Shown here one piece after another: positions 1 through 7,987 of a stretch of 49,024 nucleotides of DNA. Position numbers and translations under genes: made by a program. The DNA comes from Actinomycetales bacterium. GTDB taxonomy: Bacteria; Actinomycetota; Actinomycetes; Actinomycetales; Microbacteriaceae. The stretch covers positions 1 through 49,024 of the forward strand of contig JAATFB010000029.1 in assembly GCA_015655415.1 (NCBI GenBank). The letters are read 5' to 3'. A model generated the notes under the pieces. That model searched no databases. It saw nothing but the letters and a program-made list of their open reading frames with translations, and was not told the DNA's origin. Position 1 is the first letter of the stretch. Each line of letters starts with the position of its first letter.

Positions 1-108
1 CACGGGCCCGGCGGCCGGCGCGGGAGCGGCCACCTGCTGCTTGCGACGCCAGCCCAGCTTCGGGAGCTCGAGCGACGGCTCGGTGCTCTCCTGATCCCCA
101 TCCACCAT
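1..108 (-). CDS. hypothetical protein, N-terminus only (runs off the window)
   Basis: An ATG at 106-108 opens a minus-strand frame that stays open to the window edge (36 codons). The visible protein is hydrophilic: it begins MVDGDQESTEPSLELPKLGW, continues with a basic patch (RRKQQ) and then an Ala/Pro-rich stretch, which looks like a cytoplasmic or juxtamembrane N-terminus. A CAGACT box lies 6 nt before the ATG, as in the leaderless genes elsewhere in the window, which supports this start. No family can be recognised from so short a piece. Confidence 0.55.
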   Translation of the reverse strand, partial: MVDGDQESTEPSLELPKLGWRRKQQVAAPAPAAGPV

Positions 109-114
109 GTCCGG

Positions 115-120
115 AGTCTG
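115..120 (-). promoter_or_regulatory. candidate -10 box (leaderless) of the partial gene at 1-108
   Basis: The minus-strand hexamer CAGACT has the conserved A2 and T6, and the ATG starts 6 nt downstream. It is a weaker match than the other boxes in this window. Confidence 0.35.
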
Positions 121-138
121 CCACGCACGCGGGTCGCG

Positions 139-183
139 GAAACAACAGAAAGAGGCCCGGATCCATGCTGGATCCGAGCCTCT
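139..183 (-). terminator. intrinsic terminator of tRNA-Pro
   Basis: On the minus strand two 14-nt arms (170-183 and 151-164, one G-T type mismatch) enclose a 5-nt loop. They are followed directly by TTTCTGTTGTTT (150-139). This GC-rich hairpin plus T-rich tract lies 6 nt downstream of the tRNA, a textbook rho-independent terminator. Confidence 0.88.
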
Positions 184-189
184 GATCTG

Positions 190-263
<74 letters not shown>

Positions 264-589
264 ATGGCCTCGACAGGCCTCCACAAGGATACACGCTGCC
301 GAAGGCCGGCCGTGACGAGCGCACGCCGCCGGAGGCGGGCGGTTATGAGCGGATGCGCTGCGGCGATGCCCGCGAGGACGGCGGGCGGTTCGGCTGCGAC
401 CCGAACGCCGTGCCCGGAGGACACTGCGGCTGCGACACGGACGCCGTGCCCGGAGGATGCGGCTGCGACCCTGACACGCGCCCGTCCGTCTCCGTCGAAC
501 GGCTCGATGCGGCCCCGCGCACAGTCCTGGTCGCCCCCGGATGCGTGCGGCGGCCGGCTCGCCGACCCGGCACCACCGGATGTCGCCGG
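264..589. other. gene-free GC-rich stretch between tRNA-Pro and the PBP stop
   Basis: No start/RBS-supported gene is seen on either strand. The stretch contains a short tandem repeat (391-469). A minus-strand frame shifted relative to the PBP gene stays open to position 343 and reads as Ser/Gln/Pro-rich repeats. Confidence 0.6.
391..469. repeat. short tandem repeat, 33-36 bp period
   Basis: The core CGGCTGCGAC recurs at 391, 427 and 460, and the first two copies are followed by ACGCCGTGCCCGGAGGA. The periods (36 and 33) are multiples of three, as in coding repeats, although no accepted gene covers them. Confidence 0.75.
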
Positions 590-3028
590 CTACCCGCCGG
601 AGGGCGGCGATGTGGAGTCCCCGCCGCCAGAGCCGCCCCCGCCGCCGGAGCCGTCCGAACCCTGTCCGGTGCCGCCCTGATCTCCACCGTCCCCGGTTCC
701 GCCGGAGCCTGGCGGGGCATCCGTGGCGGCTCCGGTCTGCGAGCCCTGCGGTGTGCCCGAGCCCTGCGACGCGCCGGACGAGCCCTGCGATGCGCCGGAC
801 GAGCCCTGCGGTGTCGAGGAGTATCGCGAGGACCCGTAGATCAACGAGTCCGGCGGTGCCGTGAACGCGGATCCCCCGTATGTGTCGTCGAGCGCCCGCA
901 GGATCGTTCGGTCAGCGGAGAACTTCGCGTTGGCGAGCGCCGTCCCCCCGTAGTAGTAGTCCCGCAGGTCGTGCGATCCCGAGATCTGCCCGACCCAGAT
1001 CGCGTTCGCAACCTTCGAGCTGGAGGTCACCAGCCAGTTCTGCTGGTAATCGTCCGTGGTACCGGTCTTCGCAAGGATCGGGATGCCGTCGTCCGGGTTG
1101 GCGGACGTCGCCGTCCCGGCCGTGATCACGTGCTCCAGGGTCCACGCAAGCGCGGCGGCCACGGTCGACGGGATCGCCTGCGAGCAGGTGGATGTCGGGG
1201 CGGGCACCGCGTCGCCGGAGTTGGTGACGATCCTGTCGATGGCCACATTCGTGCACAGCCGGCCGCCGTTCGCGATGGCGGCGTACGCGGTCGCCATGGT
1301 GAGCGGGGCGATGTAGTTCGTGCCGATCACCATCGAGGGCACGATCTGGAAGGGATTGGTGGCCGGCGACGCGGAATGGATGCCCAGTGCCTTCGCGACG
1401 TCGGCGATGTCGCACAGGTCGAGCTCGGTGGCCATCTGCATGAAGGCCGTGTTGACCGAGGCCTCCGTGGCACCCAGGACGCTGAGCTCGCCGCCCTCGG
1501 ACGACTCGTCGTTCTCCACCGGGTATGCCCCGCCGCTCAGCCGTCCGCCCTCGCAGGATGCGGTGAAGTCGCTGAAGGGGAACGGATAGCCGGAATAGTG
1601 TGCGTTGACCGTCTCGTATGCGCTGTGCCCGGCCTCGAACCAGGCCGCGAGGTCGAACGCCTTGAACGACGAGCCGGTCTGGAACCCGTTCGACCCGCCG
1701 TACGCGTTGTCTGTGTTGTAGTTGACGGCCGTGCTGCCCGGGGCGCTCCCCGTGGGGTCGTACGCCTTGTTCTCCACCATCGTGACGATGCGTCCGGTGC
1801 CCACCTCCACGGAGACGTCGGCCCCGCCGATGTCCACCTCCGAGTCGCTCGAGGGCACGTAGGCGCTCAGCGCCGCCTGCGCGGTGTTCTGCAGGTCGAG
1901 GTTCAGCGTGGTGTAGACGTTGAGGCCGCCGCGCTGGAATCGCAGTTGCCGTTCGTCGGCGGTCGCGCCGAACGCCGGATCCTGCAGCATCACGTGCTCG
2001 ACGTAGTCGCAGAAGAATCCGGCATCGTATGCGACCGCCGACTGGCATCCTGACGCCAGCGGCGTGATCTTCGGTGAGATCGGGGTGGCCACGGCGCGGG
2101 CGTACTGCGCCTTCGTGATCGAGTGATGCACGAGCATCCGCTGCAGCACGTAGTCGCGTCGTGCCTTGGTGGCGGCGTAGCCGTTCTTCGCGTCGTTGTC
2201 CTGGGCGGAGTCGTCTGGCTTCACGGACTGGTCGTCGATGCGCAGGTAGTTCGGGTTGTTCAGGATGGCGACCAGGGTCGCCGACTGAGGGAGGGTGAGA
2301 TCCTTCGCGTCGACATCGAAGTAGTAGTTGGCGGCGGCCTGCACACCGTAGATCTGCCCGCCGAAGCCGACGATGTTGAGATAGGACTGCAGGATGTGGC
2401 GCTTGCTGTATCGCTTGTCTATGCCGATCGCGTAGCGGATCTCCTGCAGCTTGCGTGACACGCTCACCCCGGCCGCGCTCTGGTAGCACTCCTCGAATCT
2501 CGCCTGCTGCTTCTTCTGCACTGCCGCCGAGGCGTTCGGGTCGACCTGGTCGTCTTCGTCACAGCGCTGCACGAGGATGTTCTTCACGTACTGCTGCGTG
2601 ATCGACGACCCGCCCTGCACGTCCCTGCCGGTCGCCGTGGCCAGCGCGCCCCGGATCGTGCCGTAGAGGTCTATGCCTCCCTCGGAGTAGAAGCGCGGGT
2701 CCTCGGTGTCGACGGCGGCGTCCTTGACGGAGCGCGCGATCTGATCCCAGCCGACGTCACGCCGGTTCTGTGCGTAGAACGTGGCGATGGGCACCTCCTG
2801 CCCGCCCTTGCTGGCGAAGAAGGTGGTCGTCTGGTCAAGCGGCTGCAGGGCGAGGTAGTCCGGCAGGCCGTCGAACTCCCCGGCGGCGTCGCTGACCGCC
2901 AACGAGGTGACGGCCGCCGCCGGCGTGACGGCCGCGGCGACGAGCACTCCTGCCACCGCGCTCATGGCGACGAACGCGGCCAGCGCTCCCGGCAGACCAC
3001 GGGAGAAGGGCTTGCGGGCGGACGTCAC
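590..3028 (-). CDS. class A penicillin-binding protein without PASTA domains
   Basis: A bifunctional peptidoglycan glycosyltransferase/transpeptidase of 812 aa, anchored by one N-terminal membrane segment (about 14-40). The GT51 domain shows the catalytic Glu in TEDPRFY (E109), GGSSITQQYVKN (139-150), SRKLQE (191-196) and the HILQSYLN motif. The transpeptidase shows S453-SF-K456, SVN (524-526) and KTGT (654-657). The tail from about 735 is low-complexity Ser/Gly/Gln with a 7-residue repeat (SSGASQG). It is colinear with the PBP at 4090-6717 and looks like its duplicate, but the PASTA repeats are replaced by this tail. The GTG start at 3028 is chosen because a TAGCGT box lies 6 nt upstream, so the mRNA is probably leaderless and the gene has its own promoter. 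All catalytic residues are present, so it should be active. Confidence 0.95.
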   Translation of the reverse strand: MTSARKPFSRGLPGALAAFVAMSAVAGVLVAAAVTPAAAVTSLAVSDAAGEFDGLPDYLALQPLDQTTTFFASKGGQEVPIATFYAQNRRDVGWDQIARSVKDAAVDTEDPRFYSEGGIDLYGTIRGALATATGRDVQGGSSITQQYVKNILVQRCDEDDQVDPNASAAVQKKQQARFEECYQSAAGVSVSRKLQEIRYAIGIDKRYSKRHILQSYLNIVGFGGQIYGVQAAANYYFDVDAKDLTLPQSATLVAILNNPNYLRIDDQSVKPDDSAQDNDAKNGYAATKARRDYVLQRMLVHHSITKAQYARAVATPISPKITPLASGCQSAVAYDAGFFCDYVEHVMLQDPAFGATADERQLRFQRGGLNVYTTLNLDLQNTAQAALSAYVPSSDSEVDIGGADVSVEVGTGRIVTMVENKAYDPTGSAPGSTAVNYNTDNAYGGSNGFQTGSSFKAFDLAAWFEAGHSAYETVNAHYSGYPFPFSDFTASCEGGRLSGGAYPVENDESSEGGELSVLGATEASVNTAFMQMATELDLCDIADVAKALGIHSASPATNPFQIVPSMVIGTNYIAPLTMATAYAAIANGGRLCTNVAIDRIVTNSGDAVPAPTSTCSQAIPSTVAAALAWTLEHVITAGTATSANPDDGIPILAKTGTTDDYQQNWLVTSSSKVANAIWVGQISGSHDLRDYYYGGTALANAKFSADRTILRALDDTYGGSAFTAPPDSLIYGSSRYSSTPQGSSGASQGSSGASQGSGTPQGSQTGAATDAPPGSGGTGDGGDQGGTGQGSDGSGGGGGSGGGDSTSPPSGG

Positions 3029-3034
3029 CCGGGC

Positions 3035-3040
3035 ACGCTA
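3035..3040 (-). promoter_or_regulatory. -10 box of the PBP gene at 590-3028 (leaderless)
   Basis: Minus-strand TAGCGT with a 6-nt gap to the GTG start at 3028. This spacing places transcription initiation at or next to the start codon. Confidence 0.65.
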
Positions 3041-3112
3041 TGCGATCATTCTGGCACTCACGTCGGTGCGCGCTTTGCCCGTTCTCAGGCGGGGCGGCTT
3101 ACGCCCCGCGGC

Positions 3113-4093
3113 TCACGCGGCGTCGCGGGGGATGAGCGTTATCAGGCTCGCCTCCGGCCGGCACGCGAAGCGCACGGGAGCGTAGATCGAGGTGCCGAGC
3201 CCGGCCGACACGTTGAGATACGCGGCCCGCAGCGCGTGTGTCCACACGCTCAGGCCCTTCGCCTGTCTTCGCGGCAGGTCGCAGTTGGTCACCAGCGCAC
3301 CGAATCCCGGCAGGCACACCTGACCGCCGTGGGTGTGGCCGGCGAAGATCATGCTTGCGCCGTTGGTGACGAACGAGTCGAGGATGCGTCGGTACGGCGC
3401 GTGCGCGACGCCGATCGACACGACCGACGTCTGCGGATCGCGGGCGGCGGGGTCGCCCAGCCACGCGTCATCCGTCACCCTGGATGCCCGCAGCTCGTCG
3501 AGCTCGCCCGTCACCCGGTCGAGTCGGTCGAAGTTGCGATGCGGGTCGTCGACGCCGAAGAGCTCGAGGCGCGTGCCGTTGACGACGAGCTCGTCGGCGT
3601 GATTGTTGAGATCGCGCCACCCGAGGCCGGCGAAGAACCGGGTGAGCTCGCCGGTGTCGAGATTCGACGGTTTGGCCTGCAGCCCCGACGGGCCACCGAA
3701 GTACCGCATCGGGTTCTTCGGGATGGGACCGTAGTAGTCGTTGGAGCCGTTCACGAAGACGCCGGGGACGCCGCGGAACGGCTCCAGCGCGTACGCGACC
3801 CCGTCGAATCCCCGCTCGTGCCCGAGGTTGTCTCCGGTGTCGACGACGAGGTCGGGGGCGAACGCCGACAGCGATCGGATCCAGCGCTGCTTGTCCCGCT
3901 GCCATGGCGCCATGTGCAGGTCGCTGAGATGCAGCACGCGGATCGGCTTCGCGCCCGCCGGCAGCACCGGAACGCTCACCTGGCGCAGGGCGTACCAGCG
4001 ACGCTCCACGAGCGTGCCCCACAGGAGCGCGCCGGCCGACACGGTGCCCAGTGCGATGGCGGTCGCGCCGACGGCGCCGCGGTGGCGGGTCAT
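3113..4093 (-). CDS. membrane-anchored metallophosphoesterase (YkuE/YaeI-like)
   Basis: A 326-aa calcineurin-like phosphoesterase with an N-terminal hydrophobic anchor (about 9-28). Metal-binding motifs are visible: LSDLH (D58, H60), DTGDN (D85-N89), a GSND version of the usual GNHD (about 116-119), AHAPY and GHTHGGQ (253-259). Members of this family act on phosphate esters at the envelope, some being linked to lipid A or undecaprenyl-type substrates; the substrate here is unknown. The ATG at 4093 overlaps the stop of the upstream PASTA-PBP (ATGA), so the two are co-translated, a pairing common in actinobacteria. The replacement of His by Asn in the third motif is shared by many actinobacterial homologues as far as I recall, so loss of activity is not implied. 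Confidence 0.92.
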   Translation of the reverse strand: MTRHRGAVGATAIALGTVSAGALLWGTLVERRWYALRQVSVPVLPAGAKPIRVLHLSDLHMAPWQRDKQRWIRSLSAFAPDLVVDTGDNLGHERGFDGVAYALEPFRGVPGVFVNGSNDYYGPIPKNPMRYFGGPSGLQAKPSNLDTGELTRFFAGLGWRDLNNHADELVVNGTRLELFGVDDPHRNFDRLDRVTGELDELRASRVTDDAWLGDPAARDPQTSVVSIGVAHAPYRRILDSFVTNGASMIFAGHTHGGQVCLPGFGALVTNCDLPRRQAKGLSVWTHALRAAYLNVSAGLGTSIYAPVRFACRPEASLITLIPRDAA

Positions 4094-6717
4094 CCACCGC
4101 CTCCGCCGCCGTTGCCCTGCACGCTCAGCTGGACGCGTGTGTTCGGCTGCGACGGCGTCCCCGCCGGCGGGTTCGTGGCGGTCACGATGGCGTTCGGATC
4201 GTCGTACTGCACGGTGAAACCGGCGTCTTTCAGAGCCTGGGCGGCATCCGAGGCCTTCTTCCCCCTGACGTCCGGGATGGCCACGAGGTTGCCCTTGGAG
4301 GTGTACACGGTCACCACGGCGCCGATCCCCGCGCTCGAGCCGGCAGGCGGATTCGTGCCCGACACGGTGCCGGCCGGAAGCGCCGAGTCCTGCTGGCCGC
4401 CGTCCTGATAGGTGAAGCCGAGGTTCTCGAGCGTCGACTGGGCCTCTGCCGGAGACTTGCCGGTCAGGTCGGGCACGGTCACCTGCTTCGCCTGCAGCAC
4501 ACCGCCCTTGGGCTGGGGGAACGGGTCGCCGCCGTAGATCTTGTTCAGTGCGGCGATCACGGGGCGTGCGACGTACAGCTTCGCGTCGCGGCCGCCGTGT
4601 CCGCCGAGGGTCAGGTTGCCGAAGTTGACGGAGTTGCCCACCGTCTGGCCGACCCATGACACGGTGGCCACCTTCGTCGTGGACGAGACGAACCAGTTCT
4701 GGGCGGCATGGTCGGTGGTGCCGGTCTTGCCGAAGATCGGCACACCGTCGCGGGGGTTCGCGATGGTGCCGGTTCCGCCGGTGATCACGCCCTGCAGCGC
4801 CTTGATGGCTCCGGCCGCGATGTTCGGGTCGACGCCCTGCGTGCACGTCGAGGGGGTCACCGGAAGCTCCTTGCCATCCGGACCCACGATCTTGTCGATG
4901 CCCACCGGCGTGCACCACTTGCCGCCGTTGGCCACGCCCGCGTACGCCGTCACGAGCGTGAGGGGGGAGAGCTCGTTGGTGCCGAGGATGGTGGCGGGGC
5001 TGCCCAGGAGCGGGTTGGGCACCTCCTTCTGGAGCGCGTCGCTCCACACGGTGGGGCTCGCGGTGTGGATGCCGAGGTCGAGCGCGGTCTGGCGGATCCC
5101 GCACAGATCCAGCTTGGTTCCCATCGTGGCGAACGCGGTGTTGACCGATTCGGCGGTCGCCGTCGCCACGCTCATCGTGCCGCCCTCTCCGGCAGAGTCG
5201 TTCCCCACCTGCCAGGTCGCCGGCGGGGCGTTGTCGGGACACGAGGAATGCCACCGGCTGATCGGGAACGTGGTCGTCGCCGTCGGGGCCGTGATGTAGT
5301 CGTTGATCGAGTGGCCCTCCTTCAGCCATTCGAGCAACGTGAACAACTTGTAGGTCGAGCCGGTCTGGAAGCCGCCCGAGCCGCCCTGGTCGAAGTCGGT
5401 GTTGTAGTTGATGCCGGAGTAGTTGGGGTCGCTCGAGGCGGTGGCGGTGTAGTTCGTGTTCTGCACCATCGAGATCACCCGGCCGGTTCCCACCTCCACG
5501 GAGAGATTGGTGCCGCCGAGCGCCACGCCCGGCCTCGAGGAGGGCACGATCGAGCTCAGGGACTGCTGGGCGACGGCCTGGACGTCCAGGTTCAGCGGCG
5601 TGTAGATCTTGAGGCCGCCGGCGCGCAGGAGGGCCTCGCGGTCGTCCGCGGTCTTGCCGAGGCCCGTGTCCTCGGCGACCAGGTGCTGCACCCAGTCGCA
5701 GTAGTACGCGGCGTTGTACTGGGCCGCGGTCTCGCATCCGTTGGGCTGCGGGGTGATCTTCGGCTGAATCGGGGTCTTGATCGCGTCGGCGTACTCCTTC
5801 GACGTGATCTTGTGGTTCGCGAGCATCCGCTTGAGAACGTAGTTGCGTCGCTCGAGGGTGCGCTTGAAGCCGTTGTCGGCGTTGTTGGAGGGATTGGTCG
5901 CCTTGTCCTGGTCGATCCGCAGGTTGGCCGGATTGTTCAGGATGGCCACCAGCGTCGCCGCCTGCGGCAGGCTGAGCGTCTTGGCCGTCACGCCGAAGTA
6001 GTAGCGCGCCGCGGACTCGACCCCGTAGACGGTGCCGCCGAAGCCGGCGATGTTCAGGTATCCCTTGAGGATCTCGTCCTTCGAGTACTTCTTCTCGAGG
6101 CCGATGGCCTGCTTCATCTCCTCGACCTTGCGGGAGATGGTCGTCTCGGTGGCCTTGTCGTAGCAGGCCTGATACTTCTTGTCCTGGGCCGCCTGCCGCT
6201 TCTTCTGCTCTTCAGGAGTGGGCGCCGAGACGACGATGTTCAGCTTCTCGCACTTCTGCACCTTGACGTTCTTCACGTACTGCTGGGTGATGGACGAGCC
6301 GCCCGAGGTCGACCGGTGCAGGAGGCCGGTCAACACGATCGCACGGGTCGTGCCCTCCAGGTCGATGCCGCCATGCTGGTAGAACCGCGGATCCTCCGTG
6401 GAGACCGTCGCGTCTTTCATCACCTGGGCGATGTCGTCCCAGCCCACCTCGACCCGGTTCTGCGAGTAGAACGTGGCGATCGGCACCTGCTGGCCGCCCT
6501 GGTTGGCATAGATGGTGGACACCTGGGGGAGGGCGCCGATCTCCAGGTACTCGGGGAGGCCGTCGAACGCCCCGATGCCATCGCTCGCGGCCATGCCGGT
6601 GACCGCGATCGCCGGGGTCACCGCTGCTGTCACAAGAAGGCCGGCCACGACGCTCATGCCGATGAACGCGCCGAGAGCGCCGAGTGCGCCCCTGGCCGTG
6701 GGTTTTTGGGCAGACAT
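4090..6717 (-). CDS. class A penicillin-binding protein with two PASTA domains (PonA-like)
   Basis: An 875-aa bifunctional glycosyltransferase/transpeptidase with one membrane segment (about 14-40). GT51 motifs: TEDPRFY (107-113, E109), GGSSITQQYVKN (139-150), SRKVEE and EILKGYLN. Transpeptidase motifs: S454-TY-K457, SVN (524-526), KTGT (664-667). Two PASTA repeats follow (about 745-806 and 811-866), each ending near the TNPPAG motif; PASTA domains sense peptidoglycan/muropeptides. The protein ends in a short Gly run. The ATG at 6717 is chosen over an in-frame longer frame because a TAGCCT box sits 7 nt upstream and the membrane anchor follows at once. It overlaps the metallophosphoesterase start by 4 nt. 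The gene at 590-3028 is a paralogue of roughly the same residue numbering. Confidence 0.96.
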   Translation of the reverse strand: MSAQKPTARGALGALGAFIGMSVVAGLLVTAAVTPAIAVTGMAASDGIGAFDGLPEYLEIGALPQVSTIYANQGGQQVPIATFYSQNRVEVGWDDIAQVMKDATVSTEDPRFYQHGGIDLEGTTRAIVLTGLLHRSTSGGSSITQQYVKNVKVQKCEKLNIVVSAPTPEEQKKRQAAQDKKYQACYDKATETTISRKVEEMKQAIGLEKKYSKDEILKGYLNIAGFGGTVYGVESAARYYFGVTAKTLSLPQAATLVAILNNPANLRIDQDKATNPSNNADNGFKRTLERRNYVLKRMLANHKITSKEYADAIKTPIQPKITPQPNGCETAAQYNAAYYCDWVQHLVAEDTGLGKTADDREALLRAGGLKIYTPLNLDVQAVAQQSLSSIVPSSRPGVALGGTNLSVEVGTGRVISMVQNTNYTATASSDPNYSGINYNTDFDQGGSGGFQTGSTYKLFTLLEWLKEGHSINDYITAPTATTTFPISRWHSSCPDNAPPATWQVGNDSAGEGGTMSVATATAESVNTAFATMGTKLDLCGIRQTALDLGIHTASPTVWSDALQKEVPNPLLGSPATILGTNELSPLTLVTAYAGVANGGKWCTPVGIDKIVGPDGKELPVTPSTCTQGVDPNIAAGAIKALQGVITGGTGTIANPRDGVPIFGKTGTTDHAAQNWFVSSTTKVATVSWVGQTVGNSVNFGNLTLGGHGGRDAKLYVARPVIAALNKIYGGDPFPQPKGGVLQAKQVTVPDLTGKSPAEAQSTLENLGFTYQDGGQQDSALPAGTVSGTNPPAGSSAGIGAVVTVYTSKGNLVAIPDVRGKKASDAAQALKDAGFTVQYDDPNAIVTATNPPAGTPSQPNTRVQLSVQGNGGGGGG

Positions 6718-6724
6718 GAGGCCC

Positions 6725-6730
6725 AGGCTA
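6725..6730 (-). promoter_or_regulatory. -10 box of the PASTA-PBP gene (leaderless)
   Basis: Minus-strand TAGCCT, 7 nt before the ATG at 6717. Confidence 0.65.
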
Positions 6731-6788
6731 TCGGCCGAACCTGGAAAAACCGCCGGAGCGGCGGCTCGCCCGGGCGTCCTCGTCCTCG

Positions 6789-6809
6789 TCTGTGGTCTGT
6801 GGTCTGTGG
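6789..6809. repeat. three tandem copies of TCTGTGG
   Basis: A perfect 7-bp triplet (6789-6795, 6796-6802, 6803-6809). It lies 59-79 bp upstream of the PBP -10 box, inside the divergent region between the PBP and DUF4177 promoters. Confidence 0.8.
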
Positions 6810-6908
6810 TTCGTCGTCCAGCCTCCACGTCCGACGGACGTCCGGCGGGCGTGTTCTCGTGTCGCACGTCGTCTCCGCGGGATCGTGGCTCCTGGGCAGG
6901 TTCGGCAA

Positions 6909-6914
6909 TAGGCT
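6909..6914 (+). promoter_or_regulatory. -10 box for the DUF4177-ridA operon
   Basis: TAGGCT on the plus strand. No start codon lies 6-7 nt downstream, so unlike most boxes here it would give a leadered mRNA of about 50 nt. That agrees with the strong AAGGAGGA ribosome binding site at 6958-6965. Confidence 0.5.
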
Positions 6915-6971
6915 GGGTGGTCGGCGCCACGACCGGGACCCAGACCGCCATGCGGCGAAGGAGGATGACAT

Positions 6972-7133
6972 ATGCGTCGGTGGGAATACATGACCACGCC
7001 GCTGATCGTGCACAACACGGCGGCGATCCTGAACAACTGGGGCTCGGAGGGGTGGGAGCTCGTGCAGGTCGTGACCGGACCCGAGGGAGGCCTCGTGGCC
7101 TATCTCAAACGCCCGCTGGGCGAGGACGGCTGA
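6972..7133 (+). CDS. DUF4177 small protein
   Basis: A 53-aa protein beginning MRRWEYMTTPLIVHN and containing NNWGSEGWELVQV, the WE-Y ... GWELV pattern of DUF4177 proteins. Function is unknown. The start is fixed by AAGGAGGA at 6958-6965, 6 nt before the ATG. The TGA shares its last base with the ATG of ridA (TGATG), so the two are translationally coupled, an arrangement that recurs in actinobacteria. It is shorter than most gene-calling cutoffs and could be missed. Confidence 0.88.
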   Translation: MRRWEYMTTPLIVHNTAAILNNWGSEGWELVQVVTGPEGGLVAYLKRPLGEDG

Positions 7134-7603
7134 TGGGCGTGTTCGAGGCGCGCCTTGCCGAGCTCGGCATCGCGCTGCCCGATGTGGTCCCGCCCGTCGC
7201 GGCCTATGTCCCGGCCGTCGTGCACGGATCTCTGGCGTATACGGCCGGACAGCTCCCCATGGTCTCGGGTGCGCTCGCCGCTAAGGGCAAGGTGGGCGAC
7301 GGTGCGGGGCTGGTGCCTGCGGAGGAGGCGCGGGGGCTCGCCCGCACGGCCACGCTCAACGCGCTGGCGGCGGTGAGGTCCGCGATCGGATCGCTGGATC
7401 GCATCACGCGGGTGATCAAGGTGACGGGATTCGTGGCATCCGATCCCTCGTTCACCGGGCAGCCGGGCGTCGTCGACGGCGCGTCGCTGCTGCTCGGCGA
7501 GATCTTCGGAGATGCCGGACGCCACGCGCGGTCGGCCGTCGGCGTCGCCGTGCTCCCGCTGGATGCCCCGGTCGAGATCGAGCTCGTCGTCGCCTTCGAG
7601 TGA
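7133..7603 (+). CDS. RidA family (YjgF/YER057c/UK114) enamine/imine deaminase
   Basis: A 156-aa member of the RidA family, which hydrolyses reactive 2-aminoacrylate and related enamines released by PLP enzymes. The length and the pattern (AYTAGQLP near 40, a long ARTATLNALAAV helix, VIKVTGFVAS, GRHARSAVGVAVLPLDAPVEIE) are those of the longer actinobacterial subgroup. The conserved Arg (R in HARSAVG) is present. It is cytosolic and trimeric in studied homologues. Its ATG overlaps the DUF4177 stop. Confidence 0.92.
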   Translation: MGVFEARLAELGIALPDVVPPVAAYVPAVVHGSLAYTAGQLPMVSGALAAKGKVGDGAGLVPAEEARGLARTATLNALAAVRSAIGSLDRITRVIKVTGFVASDPSFTGQPGVVDGASLLLGEIFGDAGRHARSAVGVAVLPLDAPVEIELVVAFE

Positions 7604-7693
7604 CGGACCCCGCTCCGGCTTTGTCGGCCGTGTCGGATTTCGCTGCCGTGTCGGCTTTTGCTGCCTTGCCGGCCGTCCGCCCTTGCCAGCCAC

Positions 7694-7755
7694 CATGGAT
7701 TCGCCTCGCCGCTACATGCGGATCGGTGTCTGCATGTAGCGGCGGGAGAATTCGT
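7694..7755. repeat. dispersed palindromic repeat, copy 1
   Basis: A perfect 13-bp inverted core (CGCCGCTACATGC at 7707-7719 and its complement at 7732-7744) around a 12-nt loop, with imperfect pairing extending about 10 bp further on each side. Arms and loop resemble the element at 42701-42767: both contain ACATGCAGAC and GCATGTAGCGG when read in the same sense. It lies 90 bp past the ridA stop and may also terminate that operon. Confidence 0.85.
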
Positions 7756-7762
7756 CGCCCGA

Positions 7763-7852
7763 GATGACGTCGCCCTAGATGACGTCGCCCTAGATGGCGT
7801 CGTCCCGGATGACGCCGCCAGGGATGACGCCGCCAGGGATGACGCCGTCAGG
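7763..7852. repeat. 15-bp tandem repeat, six units
   Basis: Units begin GATGACG at 7763, 7778, 7793, 7808, 7823 and 7838, shifting from GATGACGTCGCCCTA to GATGACGCCGCCAGG. A degenerate seventh unit follows. The frame of the nuclease gene stays open through it and would read as DDVAL/DDAAR pentapeptides, but the RBS-supported start at 7988 makes this stretch upstream of the gene. Confidence 0.85.
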
Positions 7853-7987
7853 GATGAGCACCGAGCGGACGTCTTTCGCGGTGCGGCTCGAGCTGGGTCG
7901 TCGTCCCCTATCGCCGGCAGAGACTCGTCATCCCCATCCTCGGCATCGTCGTGCACCGCGGGCGGAAGGAGGCCGCAAGGTGAGTCC

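Noticed and set aside
353..2053. Long plus-strand open frame opposite the first PBP, with a Cys/Gly repeat start
   Set aside because: It is antisense to a PBP with all catalytic motifs; long opposite-strand frames are expected at this GC content. No RBS, and Arg/Val-rich composition.
4708..6993. 761-codon plus-strand open frame opposite the PASTA-PBP
   Set aside because: Composition (Arg, Gly, Val, His rich) is that of a mirror frame; the minus strand encodes a complete enzyme.
7763..7852. CRISPR-like regular repeats
   Set aside because: Units are 15 bp, directly adjacent with no spacers, and drift in sequence; no cas genes nearby.
7658..7987. Longer N-terminus for the DUF559 gene through the 15-bp repeats
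   Set aside because: The frame is open, but the AbiEi-like domain begins at the ATG at 7988, which has a good ribosome binding site. The upstream part would include the palindromic repeat.
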